From positions 1 through 16,025 of the forward strand of contig JAZSFD010000081.1 in the NCBI GenBank assembly GCA_045532035.1: DNA of 16,025 bases, given 5' to 3'. This document shows positions 1 to 6,414 of the stretch, one piece after another (position 1 is the first letter of the stretch; the number at the start of each line of letters is the position of its first letter). This stretch comes from UMGS1052 sp045532035. GTDB lineage: Bacteria > Bacillota > Clostridia > Oscillospirales > CAG-382. Both the position numbers and the translations under genes were made by a program. The notes beneath the pieces were generated by a model. It saw nothing but the letters and a program-made list of their open reading frames with translations. It did no database searches and was not told the origin of the DNA.

Positions 1-138
1 CTGGCATTCTCAGCAGAAAAGCGGTGTGCGGTTGGCACGTAAGATTCAGGTATTCATTCTAAGAGTGAAAAATACTGGGTTTTAGGTACAACTACGGAGG
101 TGTTACCTCTCCGTCAGTAAAATAAGGTAAACCTATAT
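1..138. other. Left-edge region with no supported gene
   Basis: No gene can be supported here. One forward frame is open from the window edge to a TAG at 86-88 and could be the last 28 codons of an upstream gene, but the peptide is not recognisable. An imperfect hairpin (ACGG..AGGT / ACCT..CCGT, about 100-120) lies just upstream of the tRNA and has no T-tract, so it is not a clear terminator. No good sigma-A promoter is visible for the tRNA in this stretch; it may be transcribed from outside the window. Confidence 0.4.
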
Positions 139-225
139 GCAGGTATGGTGGAATTGGCAGACACGATAGATTCAGGTTCTATTGTTCGCAAGGACATGCA
201 GGTTCAAGTCCTGTTACCTGCACCA
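139..225 (+). tRNA. tRNA-Leu (anticodon CAG)
   Basis: The 87-nt gene folds as a class II (long variable arm) tRNA. The acceptor stem is GCAGGTA/TACCTGC with discriminator A and an encoded CCA. The anticodon stem is ATAGA/TCTAT around loop TTCAGGT, placing CAG at 173-175, which reads CUG leucine codons. The variable arm TGTTC-GCAA-GGACA is typical of tRNA-Leu. The T-arm is GCAGG-TTCAAGT-CCTGT. A strong terminator begins immediately after the CCA, so this is the last or only tRNA of its transcript. Confidence 0.97.
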
Positions 226-265
226 GAAAAAGCGGCAGAAATCGACAGATTTCTGTCGCTTTTTC
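226..265 (+). terminator. Intrinsic terminator of tRNA-Leu
   Basis: An 18-bp stem (GAAAAAGCGGCAGAAATC paired with GATTTCTGTCGCTTTTTC, one G-U pair) closes a GACA tetraloop. It starts directly after the tRNA CCA. The A-rich and T-rich arms mean it could stop transcription from either strand. Confidence 0.85.
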
Positions 266-388
266 AGCTAAATTCGCTTACGCGAGCTAAATTGAACAAG
301 TTCAGCTAAATTGCCTGCGGCAGCTAAATGTGCTTCGCACGCTTATTGGCGAATTTAATTTAGCTGTTTCGTAAGAAACTATTTAGCC
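266..388. repeat. AGCTAAATT / mini-hairpin repeat array
   Basis: Four direct copies of AGCTAAAT(T) start at 266, 285, 304 and 322, a period of 18-19 nt. Each is followed by a different short self-complementary spacer: CGC-TTAC-GCG, GAA-CAAG-TTC, GCC-TGC-GGC and GTGC-TTC-GCAC. After a 340-351 segment (CGC..GCG), the core recurs inverted as AATTTAGCT at 357-365 and ATTTAGC at 381-387, separated by hairpin GTTTC-GTAA-GAAAC. The element sits between the tRNA terminator and the putP promoter and contains no gene. The architecture is seen directly; whether it is a dispersed repeat family is unknown from this window. Confidence 0.75.
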
Positions 389-413
389 ATTTTGAATATT
401 TATCCAAAAACAA

Positions 414-443
414 TTGACATTTACATCTTATTTGTGCTATAAT
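414..443 (+). promoter_or_regulatory. Sigma-A promoter of putP
   Basis: A consensus TTGACA (-35) and TATAAT (-10, at 438-443) are separated by 18 bp. The predicted start lies about 25 nt before the putP ATG, whose GGAGG ribosome site at 463-467 is spaced 7 nt from the start codon. Confidence 0.9.
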
Positions 444-474
444 ATTTGATATATTATTTTTCGGAGGAAAATAC

Positions 475-2043
475 ATGAATTCGACAATTCAAATTCTGAT
501 CTCAATGATCGTCTACATGGCAGCAGTCATTCTGATCGGCGTATTTTACGCAAAGCGTGCCAATAAAAATACCGAGGCATATTTTCTCGGCGGCCGTTCT
601 CTCGGTCCCTGGGTAACCGCAATGAGTGCGGAGGCTTCCGATATGAGCGGTTGGCTCCTTATGGGTCTTCCCGGTGTTGCTTACTGGTGTGGTCTTGCGG
701 AGGCTGCATGGACTGCCATCGGTCTTGCCATCGGTACATATCTTAACTGGCTCATCGTTTCAAAGCGTCTGCGCCGTTACAGTGTCCGCGCAAACAACGC
801 AATCACTCTGCCCGAGTTTTTCTCGAACCGTTTCCGTGAGAAGAAAAAGCTCATCATGTTCATTGCGGCAGCATTTATTCTTGTGTTCTTCACAGTCTAT
901 GCTTCCAGCTGCTTTGTCACCTGCGGCAAGCTCTTCTCCACCCTTTTCGACACCCCCTATCAGGCGATGCTTGTGGTCGGCGCGATCTTCGTTCTGCTTT
1001 ATACCATTCTCGGCGGCTTTCTTGCAGAGAGTGTTTCGGATTTCATGCAGGCGATCATTATGATCACAGCGCTTACGGTTATCGTTATCATCGGTGTTGT
1101 TAACGCAGGCGGAGTCGGTGCAGTTATTGACAACGCAAACAACATCCCCGGCTTCCTTGAATTTTTCAATTCCGCATCTCCCGCCCTTGAAAATGGTCAG
1201 CAGATCGTTTCCGAAGCAGGTGCGCCCATGTTTGGTGCTCCCGCTGCATACGACTGGCTCACCATCTGCTCCACCCTTGCGTGGGGTCTCGGCTATTTCG
1301 GTATGCCTCAGGTGCTTCTCCGCTTTATGGCTATCCGCAAGGAAAACGAGCTTACACGCTCGCGCCGCATTGCAACAGTTTGGGTGGTCATCTCTCTTGC
1401 AGTTGCAGTATTTATCGGCATCATCGGCCGTCACATTTTCCCGGTCACCCACCTCACAAAGTCGGGCGCGGAAAACATCTTCATCACTATGTCCGAATCG
1501 TTCCTGCCTCCCATTCTCGCAGGCTTTGTAATGGCAGGTATTCTTGCGGCAACCATCAGCTCGTCTGACTCTTATCTCCTTATTGCCGCATCCGCCTTCT
1601 CGAAGAACATCTTCCAGGGTATCTTCAAGAAAAACGCCTCTGACAAGCAGGTCATGACCGTTTCGCGCATCACCCTTCTTGTGCTCACCCTCATCGGTGT
1701 TGTCATCGCCCTTGACGAAAACAGCGTTATTTTTGACATCGTTTCGTTCGCATGGGCAGGCTTTGGCGCAACCTTCGGTCCCATCATGCTCTTCTCGCTC
1801 TTCTGGAAGCGCACAAATCAGGTTGGTGCCATCGCAGGTATGGTCGGCGGAGGAGCAATGGTATTCTTCTGGAAGCTGGTGCTCAATCCTCTCGGAGGAC
1901 TCTTCACCATCTACGAGCTTCTCCCTGCATTCATTTTCTCGGCAATCTGCATTGTTGTGGGCTCGCTTCTCACAAAGGCTCCCTCCAAAGAGATCGAGGA
2001 AGATTTCGAGGCAGTCCGCACAGGCGCTGTCAGCGACAACTGA
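475..2043 (+). CDS. putP: Sodium/proline symporter (SSF family, PutP-type)
   Basis: This 522-residue inner-membrane protein is a member of the sodium:solute symporter family and most likely imports proline together with Na+. The N-terminal signature LGGRSLGPWVTAMSAEASDM (38-57), continuing SGWLLMGLPG, matches E. coli PutP, including the SDMSG Na+-site residues (D56, M57, S58). GYFGMPQVLLRF (273-284) is the family signature, and the TISSSDSYLLIAASAF stretch (360-375) corresponds to the PutP segment with the second Na+-site Ser/Thr residues. The length fits the family (about 500 residues), with many hydrophobic segments throughout and a charged C-terminal tail. The gene has its own promoter and terminator, so it is monocistronic. 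Proline specificity rests on similarity to PutP; other SSF substrates cannot be excluded. Confidence 0.93.
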   Translation: MNSTIQILISMIVYMAAVILIGVFYAKRANKNTEAYFLGGRSLGPWVTAMSAEASDMSGWLLMGLPGVAYWCGLAEAAWTAIGLAIGTYLNWLIVSKRLRRYSVRANNAITLPEFFSNRFREKKKLIMFIAAAFILVFFTVYASSCFVTCGKLFSTLFDTPYQAMLVVGAIFVLLYTILGGFLAESVSDFMQAIIMITALTVIVIIGVVNAGGVGAVIDNANNIPGFLEFFNSASPALENGQQIVSEAGAPMFGAPAAYDWLTICSTLAWGLGYFGMPQVLLRFMAIRKENELTRSRRIATVWVVISLAVAVFIGIIGRHIFPVTHLTKSGAENIFITMSESFLPPILAGFVMAGILAATISSSDSYLLIAASAFSKNIFQGIFKKNASDKQVMTVSRITLLVLTLIGVVIALDENSVIFDIVSFAWAGFGATFGPIMLFSLFWKRTNQVGAIAGMVGGGAMVFFWKLVLNPLGGLFTIYELLPAFIFSAICIVVGSLLTKAPSKEIEEDFEAVRTGAVSDN

Positions 2044-2065
2044 TAACATTTCACATATACAAACA

Positions 2066-2097
2066 AAAACAGCACTCGCAGTCGCGGGTGCTGTTTT
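2066..2097. terminator. Bidirectional terminator downstream of putP
   Basis: A 14-bp stem, AAAACAGCACTCGC paired with GCGGGTGCTGTTTT (one G-T pair), closes loop AGTC. It ends putP on the plus strand. On the minus strand it is followed by a better T-tract (TTTTTGTTTG) and lies 7 nt beyond the stop of the minus-strand HTH remnant, which suggests it once served that gene too. Confidence 0.85.
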
Positions 2098-2103
2098 GGC
2101 GTT

Positions 2104-2298
2104 TTATGGGTTATCATCTTTAGTGTATGCAAGAATATATTCGACCTTACAGTCAAGAATGGTGCACAGATCGTTGATAGTCACAGCGCTTTTCGGCTTG
2201 TTGTATTTGAGTCTGTCCGGCAAGCTTCGGCTTATTTTGAATTGTGTTATCAACTTATATATTGAAAAAATCCGAAAGCAGAGAAAAGGAGGAGGAAT
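2104..2298 (-). pseudogene. HTH (Cro/CI-like) regulator remnant, N-terminus missing
   Basis: An open minus-strand frame of 64 codons ends in TAA. From about residue 12 it reads like the short helix-turn-helix regulators of Clostridia: IYKLITQFKISRSLPDRLKY (13-32), then NKP..VTINDLCTILDCKVEYIL, ending TKDDNP. Family members are usually about 65-70 residues and begin with some 15 residues (M..Y..LW.TL...) that are absent here; the frame has no ATG and is closed upstream by TGA at 2299-2301. An ATG exists in the neighbouring frame around 2303, so a frameshift in the T-run near 2262-2267 is an alternative to replacement of the 5' end. The intact C-terminal helix and the shared terminator suggest recent decay. 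DNA-binding function is inferred from family resemblance only. Confidence 0.6.
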
Positions 2299-2624
2299 TC
2301 ATATACCCGAAAATATGCTTGTGCCTTTTGGCAGCTTTTTTCAGTGCGTCGTTATTCGATTCCTTTTTCAAATTTCTCAAAAGTGGAATCATTAGTTTTG
2401 GCGGCATCACTTTTTACGGCGGCTTTATAGGCGCAGTCGCGGCGTTGTATATACAGCCGAAGATGCGCAAAAGCCGTCTTTCAACACAGTATAGTATCCG
2501 CGAATGGTTTGATATACTGACACTGCCGTTGGTGGTATTTCACTTTTTCGGAAGAATCGGATGCTTTTTTGATCGCAAAAAAGATAAAGTCTCACGATGT
2601 GACAAATCTCCGCCAGGATTATAA
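2244..2624 (+). pseudogene. Lgt-like (prolipoprotein diacylglyceryl transferase family) fragment
   Basis: The translated frame contains SFGGITFYGGFIGAVAALYI (residues 51-70) and, about 20 residues on, WFDILTLPLVVFHFFGRIGC followed by FF. These match the GG-x-x-FYGG-x-IG and GRIGCF boxes of the Lgt family; the Arg of GRIG is an essential residue in Lgt. An intact Lgt has about 250-300 residues and seven membrane segments. Here only the middle third survives: there is no N-terminal half, the expected AGCCYG continuation after GRIGCF is replaced by about 17 unrelated charged residues, and the only start is a GTG without a ribosome site. It overlaps the HTH remnant on the other strand. A dead fragment is the most economical reading. 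Confidence 0.6.
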
Positions 2625-2642
2625 TTACACAGCAAACACAAG

Positions 2643-2673
2643 ACCGCCTGCCGATAAAATACCGGCTGGCGGT
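2643..2673. terminator. Terminator-like hairpin between convergent units
   Basis: ACCGCC-T-GCCG pairs with CGGC-T-GGCGGT (one T-T mismatch) around a 9-nt A/T-rich loop. A TTTT run follows on the plus strand, and a weaker CTTGTGTTT tail follows on the minus strand. It lies 20 nt past the stop of the minus-strand sulfatase gene and probably ends that transcript. Confidence 0.65.
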
Positions 2674-2692
2674 TTTATGTCGTCATTATTAT

Positions 2693-4222
2693 TCATTCAT
2701 CCATAGCAAGAAACTTCTTGTTATAATATTCTGATTTTTTCTGAAGCTCAAGATCAAGCTCTTCAAAGCCGTATTCCTCGCAAAGAGTCTTTTTGTCCGA
2801 AAACAGATTTGTACCCAGCCCCAGTCTTTCGCCGTCTATCTGCACACCGAGCGCCGCAAGAGTCGTCGGGAACATATCAAAGGCGCCGAAGGCTCTGTTT
2901 TTTTCGTTTTCCGCTGTGACAGGCGAATTGATTATGCAGTTATAAACCGTTCTGACATATGCTTCATCGATGCCCTCAAGGAACTGCGCATCCATCGTCA
3001 GATGATCACCCGAAATGATGATTGTCGTGTTTTCATAAAAGGGCTGTTTTTTTACCCATTCAACAAATTCATACACCTGCCTTGATGAGCAGGAAAGAAC
3101 ATTGGCATACTGCTCGTCAGACTTTTCTTTGCACAGGCGGCATTCATAACCGTCAGGAAAATGAGTGTCAGCGGTAAGGAGAGTCAGATTGAAGGGTTCA
3201 TCCTCTTGCGACAGACGGGAAAGCTCCTCTTTTGCAAAAGCAAAAAGCTTTTCGTCCTCAAAACCCCACCATTCACGATAATCGGGATCAAGTCTCCCCT
3301 GTTTCTTCAGCGAATCGGTATCAAGAATACTGTAATTCCCGTGAAGATTGAAATAGGGCTCTCTTCCGTGGAACTCGGCATCCGAGCCAACAAGGAGCGT
3401 TTGATTGTAGCCCTCTTTTTTAAGTATATCTCCGAGCGACACAGCTCCCGGCAGATATTCTCCGTCCTTGCCGTAAGCATCGGCGGTTATCATGACCTTG
3501 ACAGGCATTCCCGAGGTCTGTGATACCATCGCCGCAGCAGTCCAGGTGGTGCCGGAAAAGGAAAGAGCTCCACCCAAAGCTTCATCGTTCGAGAAATTGA
3601 TATTCTCCTTTGCAAGTGCCGAAAGCTCGGGGACGAAATCCTCTGTTATTTTCCCTCCCGCCTCAGGCTCGGCAAAAGTGGTTTCCATTGATTCAAGAAA
3701 AACATACACAAGGTTTCTCTTTTTTTCGGGGAAGGTCATCCTGATACTTTCGGGATCAGCATAATGTTCCTCGATAAAGTCGGATTCCTCATAATGAAGC
3801 TCGGCATAACCGACCACATCAAGATGCACCGTGAAAAAAGCAAGCCCGAAGGTCATCACAAACAGAGAAAGCACCAGCGCTCTCCGACCGAAAAAGCGGC
3901 AGATCGGGCTTTCACAGTAGGCTATGTATTTTTTGTATTTGCCGAAACGCTTTGTAAGCTTTCCCGACAAAAGGTAATAAACAAATATCTCGGCAAGACC
4001 TGCCACAAGACTGAAAAGCCCGACATTGATGACGGCACTTCCCGCAATCGAACGGTAAACTCCCTCGGTAGACGCCTTCATTTGATAAAGAACCTGATCG
4101 AGATATACTTTGTCGTACTTTCGCAAAAGCCACAGGGTCAGGAAAAACATTACATTTCCGACTGAGAGAAGAAGAAGAGTTATTATCCTGCTTTTGCAAA
4201 GCTTGTTTTCGTTAGTTGTCAA
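2693..4222 (-). CDS. Membrane-anchored sulfatase / LtaS-like phosphoglycerol transferase
   Basis: This 509-residue protein probably acts at the outer face of the membrane on polyglycerolphosphate or a related phospho-alcohol. Three hydrophobic segments (about 13-33, 63-85, 114-133) precede a sulfatase-fold (PF00884) domain from about residue 168. Visible active-site elements are LESMETTF (metal-binding Glu near 177), SGTTW (candidate Thr nucleophile 225/226), TADTHFPDG (350-358) and SGDH (404-407). Staphylococcal LtaS has five membrane helices and about 640 residues, so this is a shorter relative, and MdoB/OpgB-like activity is equally possible. The frame is open to TTG 4297 and ATG 4279, but a consensus promoter occupies 4269-4297. 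I therefore chose TTG 4222, preceded by GGGGG at 4230-4234. No lipoteichoic-acid genes flank it. Confidence 0.82.
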   Translation of the reverse strand: MTTNENKLCKSRIITLLLLSVGNVMFFLTLWLLRKYDKVYLDQVLYQMKASTEGVYRSIAGSAVINVGLFSLVAGLAEIFVYYLLSGKLTKRFGKYKKYIAYCESPICRFFGRRALVLSLFVMTFGLAFFTVHLDVVGYAELHYEESDFIEEHYADPESIRMTFPEKKRNLVYVFLESMETTFAEPEAGGKITEDFVPELSALAKENINFSNDEALGGALSFSGTTWTAAAMVSQTSGMPVKVMITADAYGKDGEYLPGAVSLGDILKKEGYNQTLLVGSDAEFHGREPYFNLHGNYSILDTDSLKKQGRLDPDYREWWGFEDEKLFAFAKEELSRLSQEDEPFNLTLLTADTHFPDGYECRLCKEKSDEQYANVLSCSSRQVYEFVEWVKKQPFYENTTIIISGDHLTMDAQFLEGIDEAYVRTVYNCIINSPVTAENEKNRAFGAFDMFPTTLAALGVQIDGERLGLGTNLFSDKKTLCEEYGFEELDLELQKKSEYYNKKFLAMDE

Positions 4223-4229
4223 TTTATAT

Positions 4230-4234
4230 CCCCC
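4230..4234 (-). promoter_or_regulatory. Ribosome binding site deciding the sulfatase start
   Basis: On the minus strand, GGGGG is followed 7 nt later by an in-frame TTG at 4222-4220. It is the first plausible initiation region downstream of the predicted transcription start. The upstream in-frame ATG at 4279 lies before that start. Confidence 0.55.
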
Positions 4235-4268
4235 ATATGGTAAAACAGATAATACAGATGCAAAGAAT

Positions 4269-4297
4269 ATTTTATCCATTAAAAGCCACCGTGTCAA
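4269..4297 (-). promoter_or_regulatory. Sigma-A promoter of the sulfatase gene
   Basis: On the minus strand, TTGACA (4297-4292) and TAAAAT (4274-4269) are separated by exactly 17 bp. Transcription should begin near 4262, inside what looks like the 5' end of the open frame. It is divergent from the galT promoter, with about 70 bp between the two -35 boxes. Confidence 0.75.
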
Positions 4298-4368
4298 GCA
4301 TCAGTAGAGATTTTTGTCGATAATATCATTAAAACCTTCTGTTTTGTCTGTAAATTTTACCGTTTCTA

Positions 4369-4396
4369 TTGATTTTCGTCACAAAAATGGTATAAT
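4369..4396 (+). promoter_or_regulatory. Sigma-A promoter of galT
   Basis: TTGATT (-35) and a perfect TATAAT (-10, 4391-4396) are separated by 16 bp. The -10 box overlaps the most upstream in-frame TTG of the galT frame, so translation must begin further downstream. Confidence 0.75.
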
Positions 4397-4428
4397 TGAT
4401 TTTGATGAATATTATGCGAGGTACAATC

Positions 4429-5937
4429 ATGAAACAGATAGAAATCTACATAAAACAGCTCGCCGATTACGGCATCAAAAATGGTCTTATCGAAAACATC
4501 GACCGCGCTTGCGTTATCAACAAGCTAGTTGAGATACTCGGACTTGACGGCATCTGCGACGAAGAACCGCAGGATATGGCAGAGCTTGAAACGATACTTG
4601 ACGGCATCTGCGATTATGCCTTTGAAAACGGTCTTATCGAAAGCAACTCGGTCGTTTACCGCGATCTTTTCGACACAAAGATAATGGGTGCACTCGTTCC
4701 TTTGCCGAGTACCGTCATTTCGAAATTCAACGCTCTTTACAATGAGTCTCCCGAAAAGGCAACCGACTTTTATTATCACTTTTCAAAAGCGTCCAATTAT
4801 ATCCGCGATTACCGCGTGAAGAAGGATCTCAAGTGGCAGACCGAAAGCGTATACGGTGACATCGATATCACCATCAATCTTTCCAAGCCCGAAAAGGATC
4901 CCAAAGCAATCGCCGCCGCAAAGCTTCTTCCCCAGAGCGGTTATCCCAAATGTCTGCTCTGTCTTGAAAACGAAGGATATGCAGGCAGAGTCAACTCCCC
5001 TGCGCGTCAGAATCACAGAATAATCCCCCTTGACCTGGGTGGTGACGACTGGTTTTTGCAGTATTCGCCCTATGTTTATTACAACGAACACTGCATCACC
5101 TTTTCAAAAGAGCACACTCCCATGAAGATCGACCGCGGAACCTTCGAAAAACAGCTTGATTTTGTCGGAGTTCTCCCCCACTATTTCATCGGCTCGAACG
5201 CCGATCTTCCCATCGTCGGCGGTTCGATCCTCTCTCACAACCATATGCAGGGCGGAAGATACACCTTTGCCATGGAAAGAGCAGAAGACGAGCTTGCGCT
5301 TTCGTTTGACGGCTTTGAAAATGTAAAGGCATCGGTCGTTTCCTGGCCCATGTCGGTCATCCGTATAAATTCCAAAGACAAAAAAGCCCTTTGCGAGCTT
5401 GCCGACAAAATTCTTTGCGCCTGGAGAAAATACACAGACGAAGATGCTTTCGTTTTTGCCAACACCGACGGCGAGGATCACAACACCATCACACCCATCG
5501 CCAGAAGACGCGGCGAAAGCTATGAGATCGACCTTGTGCTGCGCAACAATATCACAACCGACAAGCATCCTCTCGGAGTATATCATCCCCACGCGCAGCT
5601 TCATAACATCAAAAAGGAAAACATCGGTCTTATTGAGGTCATGGGACTTGCCGTCCTTCCCGCGCGCCTGAAGGACGAAATGGCGATAATGAAAGACGCC
5701 ATTCTTTCGGGCAAGGACTTCGCGTCGATCGAAGAAATAGAAAAGCACAAAACATGGTATGAAGCCTTTAAGGGTAATTATACCTTTACGGAAGAAAACA
5801 CCGAGGACATCCTCAAAAAAGAAATCGGAAAAACCTTTGTCAAGGTGCTCGAGGACGCAGGTGTATACAAATGCACTCCCGACGGAAGAGTAGCGTTTAT
5901 GCGCTTTGTTGAGTCGGTGGGAGGAAAGAGAATATAA
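4429..5937 (+). CDS. galT: UTP/UDP-glucose-hexose-1-phosphate uridylyltransferase, class II
   Basis: This 502-residue cytosolic enzyme moves UMP between UDP-glucose and galactose-1-phosphate in the Leloir pathway. The length and motifs are those of the Firmicutes-type GalT (about 490-510 residues), not the short Zn-type enzyme. Motifs include DLFDTKIMGALVPLPS, SNYIRDYR, YPKCLLCLENEGYAGR, NHRIIPLDLGGDDWF and VGGSILSHNHMQGGRY. In the last of these, H270-N-H272 fits the catalytic His site. I chose ATG 4429 because the promoter -10 box is at 4391-4396 and GAGG at 4418-4421 gives 7-nt spacing; the longer TTG start at 4396 is excluded. No galK or galE is nearby, and the gene is bounded by its own promoter and terminator. 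Confidence 0.93.
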   Translation: MKQIEIYIKQLADYGIKNGLIENIDRACVINKLVEILGLDGICDEEPQDMAELETILDGICDYAFENGLIESNSVVYRDLFDTKIMGALVPLPSTVISKFNALYNESPEKATDFYYHFSKASNYIRDYRVKKDLKWQTESVYGDIDITINLSKPEKDPKAIAAAKLLPQSGYPKCLLCLENEGYAGRVNSPARQNHRIIPLDLGGDDWFLQYSPYVYYNEHCITFSKEHTPMKIDRGTFEKQLDFVGVLPHYFIGSNADLPIVGGSILSHNHMQGGRYTFAMERAEDELALSFDGFENVKASVVSWPMSVIRINSKDKKALCELADKILCAWRKYTDEDAFVFANTDGEDHNTITPIARRRGESYEIDLVLRNNITTDKHPLGVYHPHAQLHNIKKENIGLIEVMGLAVLPARLKDEMAIMKDAILSGKDFASIEEIEKHKTWYEAFKGNYTFTEENTEDILKKEIGKTFVKVLEDAGVYKCTPDGRVAFMRFVESVGGKRI

Positions 5938-5940
5938 CAT

Positions 5941-5973
5941 AAAAAGGCTTCTCCACAAAGGAGGATCCTTTTT
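5941..5973 (+). terminator. Intrinsic terminator of galT
   Basis: AAAAAGG-C-TTCTCC pairs with GGAGGA-T-CCTTTTT (one C-T mismatch, one T-G pair) around loop ACAAA. It begins 3 nt after the galT stop codon and ends in T5. Confidence 0.8.
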
Positions 5974-6150
5974 AGCCTCCCTCTTGAGGGAGGTGGCACG
6001 GCGAAGCCGTGACGGAAGGAGTCGGAGTTTAATCAATGGTGAAAAAATTGCTCTCACCCAGTAGGGGACGATGTGGGCATCGTCACCTACAATTATTGCA
6101 AACGCTCATCTGTCAGCGGTGGATGAGGTGTCAGAATTCGATCAAAGAAT
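5974..6150. repeat. Composite of palindromic intergenic elements
   Basis: This gene-free stretch between galT and tRNA-Thr is packed with inverted repeats. CCTCCCTC-TT-GAGGGAGG (5976-5993) is followed by CACGGC-GAA-GCCGTG (5997-6011) and then ACGGAAGGAG. GGTGA..TCACC spans 6038-6058. GTAGG-G-GACGATG / CATCGTC-A-CCTAC spans 6061-6090 (one mismatch), and CTCATC..GATGAG spans 6105-6127. From memory, the GGGAGGTGGCACGGCGAAGC-type block recurs in intergenic regions of many gut Clostridia, so a dispersed REP-like family is likely. Copy number cannot be tested within this window. No coding frame or known RNA is recognised. Confidence 0.6.
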
Positions 6151-6153
6151 AAT

Positions 6154-6187
6154 GCGAGAGGAGCAATCGCCCCTCTCGCGCCTTTTT
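6154..6187 (+). terminator. Orphan intrinsic terminator
   Basis: GCGAGAGG-A-GC pairs with GC-C-CCTCTCGC (one A-C mismatch) around loop AATC, followed by GCC and T5. No gene lies immediately upstream; it would catch read-through from galT or end a transcript of the repeat region. Confidence 0.7.
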
Positions 6188-6256
6188 ATTCAAAAGCTTT
6201 TCATATCATAACTCCAATCAGATAGCCGTTGCAACAGTTTTTTGCGGACAAAAAAC

Positions 6257-6282
6257 AAAAGACCGTCTTTTGACGGTCTTTT
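6257..6282 (-). terminator. Intrinsic terminator of tRNA-Thr
   Basis: AAAAGACCGTC-TTTT-GACGGTCTTTT is an 11-bp perfect stem-loop directly abutting the 3' CCA of the minus-strand tRNA. On the minus strand it is followed by GTTTTTTG. Confidence 0.88.
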
Positions 6283-6358
<76 letters not shown>

Positions 6359-6385
6359 AAACGGTGTTTTACACCAGCGAGAGTT

Positions 6386-6414
6386 ATTATAGCATCTTTT
6401 TGGCGCTTTGTCAA
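6386..6414 (-). promoter_or_regulatory. Sigma-A promoter of tRNA-Thr
   Basis: On the minus strand, TTGACA (6414-6409) and TATAAT (6391-6386) are both perfect and separated by 17 bp. The approximately 20-nt leader to the mature tRNA contains a GGTGT-AAA-ACACC hairpin, probably removed during 5' processing. Confidence 0.92.

Noticed and set aside
2..88. Tail of an upstream protein gene
   Set aside because: A frame is open from the edge to a TAG, but 28 unrecognised codons at a window edge are not enough to call a gene.
266..388. CRISPR array
   Set aside because: Units are only 8-9 nt, spacers 9-11 nt and self-complementary, with no cas genes; this is not CRISPR architecture.
760..2049. 429-codon minus-strand open frame across putP
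   Set aside because: It lies antisense to a clear PutP homologue, has no ribosome site, and its translation is rich in Cys, Asp, Asn and Arg without domain character. It is a by-product of GC-ending codons on the coding strand.
1679..2395. Plus-strand frame spanning the putP 3' end and the intergenic region
   Set aside because: It reads out of frame through putP and its terminator. The downstream part overlaps the true remnants in other frames and shows no domain of its own.
2643..2692. Attachment site or insertion-sequence end near the remnants
   Set aside because: The only structure is the terminator hairpin; no target duplication, transposase or paired terminal repeats are seen around 2100-2690.
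5104..6057. 317-codon minus-strand open frame across galT
   Set aside because: Antisense to a complete GalT and running through the galT terminator and repeat region; low-complexity hydrophobic/charged mixture and no ribosome site.
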